64,000 nt of DNA from Metellina segmentata (GCA_947359465.1 OX375872.1:78473100-78537099); one strand, 5' to 3'. Numbered from the stretch's first letter, positions 31,276 through 43,956 are shown. Notes: generated by a model from the sequence alone, not told the origin. Program-made: numbers and translations.

Positions 31276-31926
31276 GTAAAAAGGACCATCATAGTGTCAA
31301 ATTGTGGATTTTATGGCAGTGTTTACACGTTCACTGATGGCGTTGGTCTGTGGTCTGCCAGACGAAGTATGAAGTAATTTTATGCCAAGAATAGAATTAA
31401 ATTTCGGATGTGAACTTGTGTGTATAGCACGCGGGAGAAGGACAACCGGGGTTATCATTTTGTCCTAACGGAATGTTTAAAAACCCCAGGAAGAAGAGAG
31501 TAAAAGTAAAATCACGCCAACATCTTCCGGTAATTAAGAAGTGTCGCGGTTGAAGGTTCTGGCGGGGAGGTTTGACCTTGGAAGGTCACCGATTGTCCAA
31601 TCAGTGTGGGCCACGTAGAGATGAGACAGGGAGAAACAAGAATTCCAAGAAGGGAAAACGCGTGAGAAATCCAATCTTTACTTACAAGATTTTCGTACCT
31701 AGGAAGTCGAGAATGGGATCGAAAAAAACAACTATACAAGAAAACTAATTCTTGCTCTCATTCCTTTTCCAAACAATCCAGGGAGGAATCGAAAATAATT
31801 ATAACATGTGGGGAAGGGTAAGCCTTCACCACATATAGGAAATATCAACCAGGGGAAAATAAAAAGGCACAGGTAAATCGAACCCATAAGGTAAAAGAAA
31901 AAGAACTAGAAGACACGAAAATTGTA
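31276..31926. other. Presumed leader or gag region of second gypsy element, unresolved
   Basis: Leads into the protease frame without a recognisable LTR or Gag core. A Cys-rich zinc-knuckle remnant may lie near 31805-31840 (CGEG...), but this is weak. Confidence 0.3.
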
Positions 31927-32364
31927 GTGGCTAGTGTAAATTCCCCTGTTGCAGCTAGAAGTACAATAGGCGAACAGTTATGTAAACTGGTAAAAGTACC
32001 TCTTAGTGTAAATGGCAAGGTTGCTAATGCATTAATTGACTCAGGTACGGAGATAACGGTGGTCAGGAAAAATCTGATACCAGTTATATCTATAGAAGGA
32101 GGACCGACTATAGTTTTGAAAGGTATTTTTGGCCCTGCTGTTCAATGTCCATTGATTAACGTTCCGTTGGCGATGGTAACCGATCAAAATGTTAACGTGC
32201 ATCAAGAAGTCTTGTGCGCTATAACGGATTCACTCGTGGAAGATGCGTTATTACCCCCGAAGGTTTTCTATATGTTAGGAGGGAAACGGACTGAGTTAAG
32301 GTCTCGCATTCTTAGCGGTGATATCGAAGGTGAACAGGATCAGTTCAGGGAAGAGCAGACCTAG
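31927..32364 (+). pseudogene. Gypsy-type aspartic protease (second retroelement)
   Basis: The 145-codon frame contains VNGKVANALIDSGTEITVVR, the retropepsin catalytic D-S-G motif, followed by the flap and C-terminal hydrophobic segments (PLINVPLAMVTD; ALLPPKVFYMLG). In the element this protease matures the Gag-Pol polyprotein. The frame stops at 32362 and a new one continues downstream, so the polyprotein is broken. Assignment as the first pol domain fits its position 5' of the integrase. Confidence 0.75.
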
Positions 32365-32421
32365 GATAGGTCTGGTAATTACGAGGGTAGGATTCTGGAC
32401 TTTTGTTCTGGACAGGAACAC

Positions 32422-33205
32422 ATGGATAGTGAAATACTTTCCGGTAATACGAGTGGGGAAAAGGTTTTGGTTTCCAATGTAGCACAGGCAGACGAAACTA
32501 AGGTGGTTACCAATGCTTTTGGGAATGAAAAAAATTCCCGGGAAAACGGAAACGGTGATATTGAAACAGTAGTAGGAAATGTTTCGATTTCGGACCAGTT
32601 TTGGCGAGATCAGCAAACTTGTGACTCATTGAGGGAAGAATGGACGAACGCTCAGAATAAAAAGGGAAATTACTACATTGTGAATAATTATTTGTTTTAC
32701 TGGGACAAAATGCTTCGTGAAACGGTGGGTCAACTGGTATTACCCAAGGTTAAAAGAGATGAGGTGTTACGTCTTGCACATAGTTCTGTTTTTGGTGGTG
32801 ATATGGGTGCCAGGAAAACTCTGGAGAGAATACGGCATTCTTTTTTATGGAGAGGTATGGAAGAGGATGTAAAAAACTTTTGTGAAAGTTGCAAAGATTG
32901 TCAGCTTACACGGAAGGTGAAGGTGAAGGATCGAGCACCGATCACACCTGTGACTAGACCAGAGTTACCATTTCAGGTTGTGAATATCGATATTATTGGT
33001 CCGATTGATCCAGCTAGTTCTAAGGGTCACCGATATATTCTATGCTTAGTCGACCAGCATACCAGATGGGCTGAGGCGGTACCACTTACGGTTTTAACAG
33101 CGAAGGCAACGTGGGAAGCATTGTTACACACATATTTTGTAGGACCGTTATTCCAAACATTATCGCATCAGATAATGGGACTAATTTTAATTCTAATTTA
33201 ATGAA
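32422..33205 (+). pseudogene. Gypsy-type integrase placed before RT
   Basis: The zinc-binding domain reads VLRLAHSSVFGGDMGARKTL then SFLWRGMEEDVKNFCESCKD-C (HHCC pattern complete). The core begins FQVVNIDIIGPIDPASSKGH (first Asp), LCLVDQHTRWAEAVPL and, after a frameshift near 33135, NIIASDNGTNFNSNL (second Asp). The catalytic Glu segment and the whole C-terminus are absent, because the frame passes directly into reverse transcriptase. Integrase upstream of RT is the copia or Gmr1-like order, although all domains are Ty3/gypsy in sequence. Confidence 0.85.
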
Positions 33206-33660
33206 GGGGTATTGGCAAATCAAAATGGATGAGTCAAGCAAACCTTTGACTGCATTCACCACTCACAATGGGGTTTATCAGTGGAAAATTATGTCTTTTG
33301 GTTTCATAGGAGCCTCAGGTACATTTCAGAGAGAAATGAACCGGGCATTTAAATCACACGAGTATGCACAAGCGTACATGAACGATGTCGTGATTTTCTC
33401 AAAGACTTTAAAAGAGCATTTAAAACATATAGAGTAAGTATTAAATGATTTAGAGAAATTAGGTTTTTCCGTTCGCATTGACAAATGTACATTTGCTGCT
33501 AAAAAAAAATCAAATATTTGGGTCACAGGATAGAAGAGGGTGAACATGCGCCCGACAAAGATAAAATTTCAATCATTAAAAATTTAGCGAGACCCAACAG
33601 TAAGAAGGAAGTTCGGTCAGTGTTGGGGTTGGTGGTATTTTAACGCACTTATATTCCCAA
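33206..33660 (+). pseudogene. Gypsy-type reverse transcriptase, N-terminally truncated
   Basis: Starts within the fingers: GYWQIKMDESSKPLTAFTTH, then YQWKIMSFGF and GTFQREMNRAF. The catalytic box reads YMND instead of YxDD, so the first Asp of the pair is lost. After a stop at 33435 the thumb and connection follow in other frames (LNDLEKLGFSVRIDKCTF; HAPDKDKISIIKNLARPNSK). It shares one uninterrupted frame with the integrase fragment across the junction near 33203. Confidence 0.85.
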
Positions 33661-34195
33661 TTATGCAGAAGTGTCAACTCCACTCACTGAATTAACCAAA
33701 AAAAGGGTCCTAATATTGTCCTTTGGGGGGGAGGTCGAACAACAAGCGTTCGATAAACTAAACAAAATTTTATCTGAAGTAACTTCTTTAGGTACTCCTG
33801 ATAGTAATTTACCATTCCAGGTCCATTGTGACGCTTCCAATTGCGCTGTTGGTAGTTGTCTAACTCAAGGAGATTCTGAAGGCAAATACCGACCGATTGC
33901 GTGTGCCAGTCAAAAGCTTTCTCAAACGTAGAGAAACTGGTCGAGTATTGAAAAGGAGACTTGGGCAGTACTTTTTGGTTTGAATAAGTTCGATGAATGG
34001 ATTTATGGGGCTAAGGTGGAGATAATCACTGATCATAACCCTTTAGAGTACCTAAGCGAAACCACCCCAAGAGTCCTAAGTTGACAAGATGGGCTTTAGC
34101 ACTGCAAAGATGGAACCATTTTATAACTCATAGACCAGGTTTCCAACACCGGAGTGCAGTTGCTCCGTCTCGTCTTGAGCGGGAGTCAGAATGAA
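33661..34195 (+). pseudogene. Gypsy-type RNase H
   Basis: Connection and RNase H: STPLTELTKKRV, FQVHCDASNCAVGSCLTQGD (first Asp), RPIACASQKLSQT with a stop, then WSSIEKETWAVLFGLNKFDE (Glu) and VEIITDHNPLEYL (Asp). A frameshift occurs near 34075. The sequence ends with THRPGFQHRSAV...SRLERESE and a stop at about 34192, the natural end of pol when RNase H is the last domain. Confidence 0.85.
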
Positions 34196-34299
34196 ATCTG
34201 ACTATGTACTAAAAAATTTACTGTTTATTTATAGTGTGAACTTAATGGTTTATGTCTTGTTGTGTTTTGTTAATTAATTTGTATAATTGTATTTAATTC

Positions 34300-35512
<1,213 letters not shown>

Positions 35513-35640
35513 TGGGGTATTGGCGACGGTCTTGGATCACCCCCAAAGGAAAAGATCCGTGGAAAGCAACACGTAATTTTGAATCAAGGTCAGATGACGA
35601 GGTTACTTCTCAGCTGGTACCCCACTCTCCAAATTAAACA
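35513..35640 (-). repeat. SINE-A fragment
   Basis: Contains 'ggggtattggcgacggtc', 'ggtcagatgacgagg' and 'taccccactctccaaa'. Confidence 0.6.
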
Positions 35641-35735
35641 AACGAAGTGTGTCCCAAACTGATTTTCTTTAGTTAGAAGAAAATCGTCTCGGTAAAAAAT
35701 ACCAATATTTTACAGCAGCTATTTTTATTATAAAA

Positions 35736-37170
35736 CTAGCAAAATACCCGACCTTACTCGGTTTGAATTGGTTTACTCTAGATTGAAGAGATAATCAAAA
35801 TATATAATGACTTACGTTTTTTGTAGAAAAAAAAATTTATTTTAACACCTTTCGCCATCTTGATATTTTCTACAACTTACTTTGGACACAAATCTTACAC
35901 ATGCATATCCATTCATGTAATACATTTCACATACATCGCACAATTGCTGTATGACAATGCTACAAAATGACGAAAGGTGATACTAAAGTTACTACTATAA
36001 AAGACGATTTATAGGAAGATTTGGAATTCCCTTTCTTAAGTTCTTTTCATGTTCAACTCAATTAATTAAAATTACGATTTACGGCGAGTGCTCTCGCACT
36101 CATAGTCAACAAAACAATATTTTTTTACTTGTGGCACTCTTGCCTCCGGTATGTGACATTGTGAAATTTTGCAATCTTCTCCTGTCATTATGACAACGAA
36201 TTTTTTAATGTTGGAAAAAGTTCTAGATTGGATTTTTAAATATTACTATTCTTTCAATAACGGCATTATTCTTTAAATAACGGCATTATTCTTTCAATAA
36301 TGGCATAACTACACTTAAAATTTACTGAAAATTTATACTGACTTACCTAACATTTTTAAGTCGAATACTTTGTGGTGCTGTTGCGTGTGATGAGAAGGAA
36401 AACACATTTATTAAAATAATAAATATTTAAAACAGGAAACAGCGAAATAAAACAAAATAAAAGATGTCGCGAAAAATTGTTCTAAAGATATTAATTTGTG
36501 ATTCAATTTTATCTCTTGATCTCGCACAGTTGCCACAGCTTACAACTAAAAGTGCACAAAATTTAGAAATGTGAAATTAATTCAGAGCGAAAGAACCAGA
36601 ATAAATATCACTGCTCGCGCGATCTTGTTCATTCTCGTTTCGTTGAAAAATATCGTCTGTCCCAAATATTCGGAAATCGTTTTCATTGCGCAAAGAATAA
36701 AAATAAGACTCGAAATAAATAAAGTATCAGAGCTAAAATTTCACCATAAAATTTTTTTTGAAAAATAATTGGTTTTCAGCATTACTGGTAAAGCAAATGA
36801 AAGTAATCGTAATACTCAAACTATACATTCCAATTTTTCGAAAACTATCAAATTGTGGCTGATTTAAGTATACTTACTCAGGTGTTTTAGCATGAAACTC
36901 TTCTAAATATAACAATAAAAATTTTTTTAATATTGCATTCCCTAAACTAATAAATAATGTATAAAATAAAACACATAGTAATCAAATATCTGGAATACAA
37001 TTCATGTGATGTTTACACAAACACACAAACACAAAATCGAGCATAGAACAGAAAGACGGACAGACAGACATTCGCAACCAATGCCACTCACTAAATGAAG
37101 ATAAGTACTCACTGTATGCAAATTTCGATGAAAATATCTTAAACCGCGTGGACGTGTATAGGGCACAACA

Positions 37171-37202
<32 letters not shown>

Positions 37203-37316
37203 CCAAACGAGAAAAAGGCGGATTCGGCATCAGAAGGGTCCAAAACGGATAGAAAACTTGAAAGGGGTCGAAAATATTGAATGTACAAACAAACACTCCA
37301 TTCTTATTTATATAGA
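35736..37316 (-). mobile_element. Non-autonomous Helitron, copy 2 (inverted)
   Basis: The reverse complement of 14671-16245 over its full length. The CTAG end is at 35736-35739 and the TCTATATAAATAAG end at 37303-37316, again between A and T in element orientation. No coding capacity for Rep/helicase. Small indels, such as an extra 'ataacggcattattctttaa' block near 36255-36300, distinguish the copies. Confidence 0.88.
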
Positions 37317-37530
37317 TAATAGTACTTTTCTACTTAATTTGTGAGGTTAGTAATTTTTTGTACGAAAATGACTGAATTTTATACGAAAAAATCAAACTTG
37401 CAACCCACTGGTTGCTATACCTCGACGCTACAAACCGCAATCCATAACACACATGACTAAATAAACATATCTATGGGTTGAAAGAATCCTGGGGAAATTT
37501 CATTGATGAATAAGGTCGCAACTGGTTATA
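37317..37530. other. No gene recognised
   Basis: Short AT-rich spacer. Confidence 0.4.
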
Positions 37531-37599
37531 AGTAGGGCAACTTTTTTGTTGCAGTAAAAATGGGAAAAGTTGCAGTTATCATTCCCTAAACTTGCATTT

Positions 37600-37800
37600 G
37601 TGGAAATAAAGTTGCATTTATTCCTTAGTTGTTAATAAGTTTAAAGTTGTTAAATAAGTTGCATTTATAATAATTGCATTTATAAATGCAACTTAAGTAT
37701 AAGTTAAATAGTTGCATTTATTTGTTGCATTTATAAGTTGCTTTATTTGTTGTTGTTAAAATAAAGTTAAGGTTGTTAAAGTTAAGTTGCATTTATTTTT
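37600..37800. repeat. Short iterated 'gttgcatttat' motifs
   Basis: At least six loosely spaced copies of (a/g)TTGCATTTAT or AAGTTGC in 200 bp. Subterminal repeats of this kind are common in hAT elements as transposase-binding sites, so that role is inferred. Confidence 0.5.
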
Positions 37801-37866
37801 GATACACTAAAATCTAAAATAAAATATTCGTAAAAAATGAAAATTTTTTAAAATATATTGACAATT

Positions 37867-38960
37867 TCAATCGTGTACAGCAGTATTATAATACATCATT
37901 AAATACGGAAAAAGGTTGAATGGCAGATCCTTGGCCAGTTCTTTCTTTAACATTGACAAACAGCGCCAGCTGCAGTCATATAATGTACTGTATCGCAGGG
38001 CTCGAAATACCCGGGTGCACAGGTGCACTGTGCACCTGAAAATAAAATTGTGCACCTAATTTCTTCCCTCTAGGTGCACGCAGTGCACCTATCGTTTAAA
38101 AAAGCGGGGGAAACGTATTTTATGTTATTTTGATGTCTGAACAAAATATTAGTATCGACTTCTCTCGCTCAAAGGAACGTAATTAAAATTCCTAAATAAA
38201 CACTATGCGAAAACTTTAATTCAGAAAATTCTATGTTGCAATGACGGAAAATACAAAAAGAAGGATGGACACTAAACCTTATGGGTAACGATCTGCCAAA
38301 AACGTAGACGTTTCTGATTGCCCACCAATGTCTGATGATGACTGAATATTTGTAAGTAATAATTTCGCAGATAAAAAAAATGTTTAAATATTTTTATTTA
38401 CTATCTACTTGTAACATACCCAACTAATAAAATAGTTTACATTACATAAATGCTCTTATATTACTTTTTTTTAAATCTGCACCTAAAATATAATCTGTGC
38501 ACCTAATTTAAAAACGTAGGAGCGCTAGGTGCACATATATTAAAAATATTATTTCGAGGCCTGCTGTATCGGATAGCAGAAGCGCAAAATCCTTTTGCTC
38601 AACATTCAGAGATTTTAAAACGTCATCTACAACGAACAACATATTGATGAACGACACTCACCTCGCAAACTCTGCAGTCGATTACACAAGTTTCTTCTGG
38701 ATTATCAAGAGTGTCAACCAATGTGTTGAAGTACTTCTTGCCATTTATTTCACTTTCGTCTGTTAGGAAGAACACCTTTCTATGAACTTCTTGTTTGATC
38801 GTCAATACTTCGGCATTCGCAAGATTCGACACACGTGATTGAAGGGTTGGTTCAGAGGGTAAAAAATGAAATAATAATTTCCTTTTAATTAATTTTAAGC
38901 TAAATCTTAAAAAGTTGCACGTGGTTCCATTTGTGCAAAAAGTTGCCTTTCTGCAGAAAG
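37867..38960 (-). pseudogene. hAT transposase (family H2), split
   Basis: Right part (38623-38960): SRVSNLANAEVLTIKQEVHR, then KVFFLTDESEINGKKYFNTL (a hAT first-Asp region) and NPEETCVIDCRVCEVSVVHQ. Left part (37867-37990): SMLKKELAKDLPFNLFPYLM, which is the C-terminal dimerisation block, here with a damaged start (SWRCLSML). The MITE at 37996-38563 separates the two parts. The middle of the catalytic domain is missing, so this was already a deletion derivative. A sister fragment is at 46880-47050. Confidence 0.65.
37996..38563. mobile_element. hAT MITE 'GTGCAC', copy B (568 bp)
   Basis: Same termini as 8031-8178 (CAGGGCTCGAAATACCC ... ATTTCGAGGCCTG), with the perfect 8-bp duplication CTGTATCG at 37988-37995 and 38564-38571. 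It keeps the GTGCACCTA/TAGGTGCAC arms at both ends and has about 380 bp of extra AT-rich interior absent from copy A. Confidence 0.88.
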
Positions 38961-39059
38961 TTGCGATTTTTCCCCCCCTAATGGCTGGCACATTTGACCG
39001 AAGTCATTGGCCACTACAAGGCCGGAAGTGATGGCCACTTGTGAAGGAGCACCCAGTAG

Positions 39060-39235
39060 GAGGACCATCATTGCTCCTCAAAATTACTTCGTAATTTTGC
39101 ACCATGTTCAGATGACGAAGCAACACCTGAGCTGGTATGTGCTTACAAACATCCATGCCCGAACCCGGATTCGAACCGGGGACCTTCCGATCTAGAGGCT
39201 AACACCTTAACCAATATACCGGTTGGTCGGCTGTT
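39060..39235 (-). mobile_element. SINE-A with internal deletion
   Basis: Keeps a good head (complement of GGTTCGAATCCGGG at about 39166-39180) and the 'gtcagatgacgaagcaacacctgagctgg'-type centre. The two are fused directly, without the usual 'ttccacaccaacccaacg...gccgcctctacacc' segment. Confidence 0.7.
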
Positions 39236-39504
39236 GCGATTATAACTCACTTATACTACACCCCATGTAGGAGGAATGTGGATTTTAGTACTTTACATGT
39301 GCAGCGTAGAACGTGTGAAAAAAAGTTGCTCTAGTTATAAGTCATACAGAGAAGACTGCAGGTTGAAAATTGGATATATGCGGGCAAACCACACAGAGCG
39401 CTGTCAAATGTTGGGCAATCACACGTAGGCTATAGTCATGAAAAACTGTATCTCTTATTATTTAATAGTTAAAATGATTTTTTGAACTTAACTGTCTTTC
39501 CTCA

Positions 39505-39595
39505 AATAAGCTTGGATCTTTCGCTCGGAGGATTGATCCCGGACCGTCGTCAATAGTCTGTTGTGTTTCCCCACGATAATTAAAATACCTACTTA
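39505..39595 (+). repeat. SINE-A tail fragment
   Basis: 'ggattgatcccggaccgtcg' and 'caatagtctgttgtgttt' mark it. Confidence 0.6.
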
Positions 39596-39639
39596 TCTCC
39601 TATTTTTGTATGTATCTAACAATTTTCTTAACTATCCTG

Positions 39640-39700
39640 GTGGTTATCTCGACGAGGTGTCTGGCAAGGTAACGAGGTAATTAGGGTAAAACCGATGGGT
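39640..39700. repeat. Fragment related to piggyBac-like MITE terminus
   Basis: 'tggtggttatctcgacgagg' resembles the termini at 2651, 47871 and 53731, but no TTAA borders are visible. Confidence 0.3.
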
Positions 39701-39794
39701 TTGTACGACCCGGGTTGAGGTTCTCAGTTCAAAGCGTTAAACACAATGACCTTACTAAATAGTGGTACGTTCAAAAAGTTGTTCGTCTCTAATT

Positions 39795-39975
39795 CGGGGA
39801 TATGGTAGCTGGTTGGAAGAGTAACGGATTAGAAACCAAGGTACGATAGTTCGAAACTCGTTCCAACCAAAGATCGTTGTGTACATTGAAGTTGGTATAC
39901 GATAAATATATTGTAGGGTTTGATCTCACGTGTTGACCTCGTCACCTGAACGTGGTTCAAAATTAAGGGGTCCAT
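39795..39975 (+). mobile_element. SINE-C (tRNA head variant)
   Basis: The head has 'gatatggtagctggttgga' and 'agagtaacggatta' with B-box-like 'agttcgaaactc', then 'ccaaccaaagatcgttgtgtac' as in 26385-26580. The tail 'cgtcacctgaacgtggttca' is SINE-A-like. Confidence 0.6.
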
Positions 39976-40161
39976 TACCGAGGTTAGTGCGGCTTTAAAT
40001 CAACTACCTACTCGACAACTATTCGCTTATTTGTAGAAAATCTCCAGGTTTCGAGTAGTAGCCCGTTAACTGATATTATTTGACTATACAGCTGTTTAGA
40101 GTCTATTAGATTTTAGATCAACAAATAAAACACATAAGCATATTTTGATGGTGTTATGCAC

Positions 40162-40457
40162 CTGTAGCGAGCGTAGCTACCACTCTAAAACTTAACTTAC
40201 GATTGGGTAGCATAAATATCAGTGTAACCCAACTCTACCATGAAGTACTTTTTGGTAGAGTGCCTATATATAGGCACTCTACTTTTTGGTAGCTAGTAAG
40301 TTACGCTGTATCACGTCCGGGTCACCAGTATAACCGTTATGATACAGCGTAACTTACAATCTACCAAAAAGTACTTCATGGTAGAGTTGGGTTACACTGA
40401 TATTTATACTACCCAATCGTAAGTTAAGTTTTGGAATAATAGCTACGCTCGCTACAG
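40162..40457. mobile_element. Foldback element with nested palindromes
   Basis: 97-bp inverted arms (40162-40258 and 40361-40457), starting CTGTAGCGAGCGTAGCTA, are nearly identical. Between them lie a perfect 28-bp palindrome at 40255-40282 (GTAGAGTGCCTATA and its complement) and an 18-bp inverted pair (40296-40313 and 40340-40357, GTAAGTTACGCTGTATCA). No protein is encoded and no clear target duplication is seen. Confidence 0.85.
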
Positions 40458-41830
40458 TAAAATACCTTTGAAATAGATTACAGCATGCCAATGTATTTCT
40501 CATAGTTATGAAACTAAGAATGATATTCGAAAAATTTTCAGTAAACGATTTCCAGCTCGCTGAGAATATTGGGTGGTCCATAAACCTAAGAATAATGAGA
40601 ACAATCGACCCAAAGTTTTAGAACCGGGTCCCAAAAGGATTTGATCCGCCCGATGCTTGTATCCGTTACAAATCACTCACTGTCAAGAACTTGTAAAGAT
40701 CCTTTTCTGAGCGAATACTTTAGATCGTAAGATATGTTCAGGAGTGTTGGTATTTCAATTTAACATACATTTTCCGAGAATCGTTGATTGATGGTATAAT
40801 TAGAGAGAGATGGAAATGATAGCTAATTTTTTCTTTTAACAATTTAGAAAATTAGTGCAATAAAACTATTTGAGCTTGAAACAATGTTTCCAGATATGTA
40901 CAGCAGATGGCGACACGATATGAACTCCCTTGTATTTTTTCTGCACTAGAAACTGTTCGTTTAGCAGTCCGCAATTCTTATCATGTCTCTTAGGGGAAAA
41001 TGTCTTTTAGAAAGCAATATTATGGCGGTATATTTCCAATATTCACCAAATAAATGAATGTATTTGGTGAACAGCATAAATGTAGTCCTTTTAGATTTTT
41101 TAAGGATCTTCTCAGAAATTTAAAAGTACAAAGATAGTGGGACATTCTAGAGCACTTCTTACACTAAAAATAGATTGAAGGAGGAAATATTTTTTTTTTG
41201 GATGTGGCATTAATATGAAGGAAAAATACAAATATATATTGCTAGTTCAATTGGTAAATATTATACATAAAAAAATTCGATCTTATAAGAACTTGCAAAT
41301 TAAAGTAAAAAATAATGTTTACACAAAGTACAAAACTATGTAATAATAAAACCTTAAAATTAAATCTCAAATGTGAATAGAAAATGAGTCTCAATAATAA
41401 TTATTTTATTTTTAAACAATCAGTCATTCATCATTATTACCTAATCATTATAAAATTACCTCATATACTGGATTATACACAGAGAAAGCTAATATTTTCT
41501 CTAAATCAAATTGTTAACCAAAACATATTATCGAGTGAAACGTTTCATGTCCTGCTTTCCCATTAGAAACTCAGTACAGAAACATGAACTAAAAATAATA
41601 GATGCACGAGAGATTTTAGCAACCCGAACATTATTTTAATATGTTGCAGAAAGTGGTGTTTATAATCATGGCCGAAAAATTCAAAACTAGTTTTAAAATG
41701 TTCAATTTTGATTTTTGGAAAATATTTCAAACAGTTAATCTTTTACACTGGAGTTAGCCGTTTCCAGTATAAAAAAGGCTGTTTCAAAATTTTTTAGTAC
41801 AAAATCTATTTTACCTGTATTGTTATTATA
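40458..41830. other. No gene recognised
   Basis: AT-rich, mostly low complexity after 41000. Frames at 40354-40581 (-) and 41384-41566 (+) have no domain. Confidence 0.5.
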
Positions 41831-42523
41831 CACTACCCTACAATAATAGACCGGACAGCAAGATGTGATAGTATAAGGGAAAGAATACATGCTTTAATGG
41901 GGGAATGGCCCCCCACGTGCTGCAATTACACTAGCAACCCTTCTGGGCATACTATCAACAAGGTTTTGATGCACAGATATGGGTACTTGTGTTCATTCTT
42001 GCTGCAAGGATGTCGCCAACTCAGTTGTAGATTTCAGTTGTAGATTTCCCTGGTCCGTAAGCGTCGCTCTAACTCGTCCCACAAATGTTCTATGGGGCTT
42101 AGGTCGAGACTCTGAGTAGGCCAGGGAAGACGTTTTACATCGATATCTTGATACCACTGTTTGACAGAGGCTGCAAAATGACATGGAACGCTGTCGTTCT
42201 GGAAGTAACATTCGGATATTCTTTAAAATTGCCAGAGCGTAGAAATAATCGATTGTCCAAACTATTCATGCAGGCGTCGGTGTTCAATTTACAATGAACA
42301 ACATGCAGAGGTTCCAGGCCATACCACGAAAAGCACCCCCAAACAAGTTCACCACCACCACCGAACTTGACAGTTGGAACGATGCACTGGGGTAACAGAC
42401 GTTCGCCGGGCATTCGCCAAACCCAAGCACACCCTAATGTGACAACTAACTGTAATGCGTCTTTCAAAGTAACTAAGTTCCTTTCCTTTCGACATATTGT
42501 CACAATTTCACACAGAACTAACG
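41831..42523 (-). pseudogene. Tc1-like transposase remnant
   Basis: The left end is a Tc1-style terminus after TA (CACTACCCTACAATAATAGA). The minus strand encodes [20 protein letters not shown], then [16 protein letters not shown] and, in another frame, [37 protein letters not shown] (Glu of the triad) and SMPRRVASVIAARGGPFPH. The second-Asp segment is decayed (QNDSVPCH). The right part is replaced by a hAT terminus at 42524, so the N-terminal half is missing. Confidence 0.8.
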
Positions 42524-43245
42524 CAGGGCCGGATTTAAGAGTATGCCGCCTATAGGCTAAAGTCCATTTGCCGCCCCCTCTATAGTTCATATTTGCTTAA
42601 TACATTTGTTTATACAACAAAATGATAGAGTTCATTGATGGTTTCATCTTTTTTAAACATAAAGTTTTTTTGTTTGTTTCAGAACACGTTCTTGTTCTTG
42701 AAGTTTCAGTTTTGTTCGTTTTTTGTATTCAGCGCCACTGAGTCTCTTCCTACCGTCACTCATAGTATCTAGTAGGGAGTAGCCGACGTGTTAAAAACTG
42801 TACGTTATGTATTGGAATACTCTAAACTATAAGGCAAAATCGTAGCGAACAACACGTAACACGCCTGGCTCAACACAATCATCAACGATCCCGTTGTGCA
42901 CACCGATAGACATGAATGACAGCGTCAGACTCAGACAGACTAGACTGATACTACACTACTGACAGCGAAGCCACTGGGCCTTCCACCAACAGTGTTACCA
43001 GATCGGCTACAGTGTTGTCAGATCGAATCGCTGCGCTTGTGCCAGTGTTGTCAAACCAAATTAGATTGCACTACAAGAAAGTTATAATACAATATTACGT
43101 GCTGTGAATTTTTATTATGTTATAGTTTTAGAAAGTAGGCTATGTAGAAGGACTAAAACATATTTTTAAGTTACATGTATTCTTAAATTCGTACGGAAAA
43201 CATTGTTTACGTCTGAAATACTTCATTTCAACTTTTGAATAATTT
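42524..43245 (-). mobile_element. Internally deleted hAT (ZMYM1-like family)
   Basis: Starts with the hAT terminus CAGGGCCGGATTTAAG at 42524. From about 42640 rightwards it is the reverse complement of 26650-27230, including the beginning of the transposase frame (SGAEYKKRTKLK... on the minus strand near 42730-42690). The body of the gene is missing, so this is a deletion derivative of the element at 26650-30060. Confidence 0.75.
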
Positions 43246-43569
43246 GAAAAATATGGAATTATTTATTTGTAACAATTTCCGCGGATTCGTAAATGCGCAA
43301 GCTCAATTTGTCTGAAAATACTAAAGTTTGGAAATGTGAACTTTTAAATCGATTTTTAAATATATTCAGCAGATTAAATTTAATAATTGAAAATAATTGT
43401 TACAATGAGACGGGCCAAGATTTTCTTCCATTTTACTTTGCTGCCATCTGTCGGCAATACTGAAAATAATTCTAGTTTTATAGTAGATTGATGTTTACCT
43501 ACTACCCAGACATTTTATTATGTTGCTATTTAAGAGCCCAGATCAATTTCTGTCGTGTTTTATTAGTTA
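43246..43569. other. No gene recognised
   Basis: AT-rich spacer before repeat R2. Confidence 0.4.
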
Positions 43570-43884
43570 ACTAGGAGAATTACTCGGCGTTGCTCCAGTT
43601 GAATTAATTAAATGTTGATTGAAAAATGATCACTTCAATCAATCAATGATCAAATAGTAAATGATCAAATGATAAATGATCATCAATGATCTACTTCTTT
43701 TTCATTAAAGAATGCAAGCATCATTTAAGTGTCCGGAAAATAATTTTTTAACATCGTTTTAACTTTTTCATAGCTTTTATAATTTACTTCAGACGCAAAT
43801 ATGCATTCATTATATATCTATCCAATTATCCGTTTTATATTCATTGTACATCTGTTGTACGACAAACTACAAGTTTTTTCAAAG

Positions 43885-43956
43885 GTGATTACTACAGAAA
43901 TCGATTTTGAGTTTTGGAGTGATTATGAATATCCCCGTACGTTCATTTTCAGTTAA
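43885..43956 (+). pseudogene. Conserved short frame M1, copy 2
   Basis: VITTEIDFEFWSDYEYPRTF then IFS and a stop; the sister of 20449-20520 and the open frame at 26061. Confidence 0.4.

Larger units (their letters stand above)
37533..38980 (-). mobile_element. hAT element (family H2), copy 1
   Basis: One end has TAGGGCAACTTTTTTGTTGC and repeated TTGCATTTATA/GTTGCATT motifs (37533-37800). The same end, in opposite orientation, is at 47190-47216. The other side ends TTTTTCCCCCCCTA at 38980. It encodes pieces of a hAT transposase on the minus strand and is interrupted by the MITE at 37996-38563. No target duplication was found. Confidence 0.6.
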
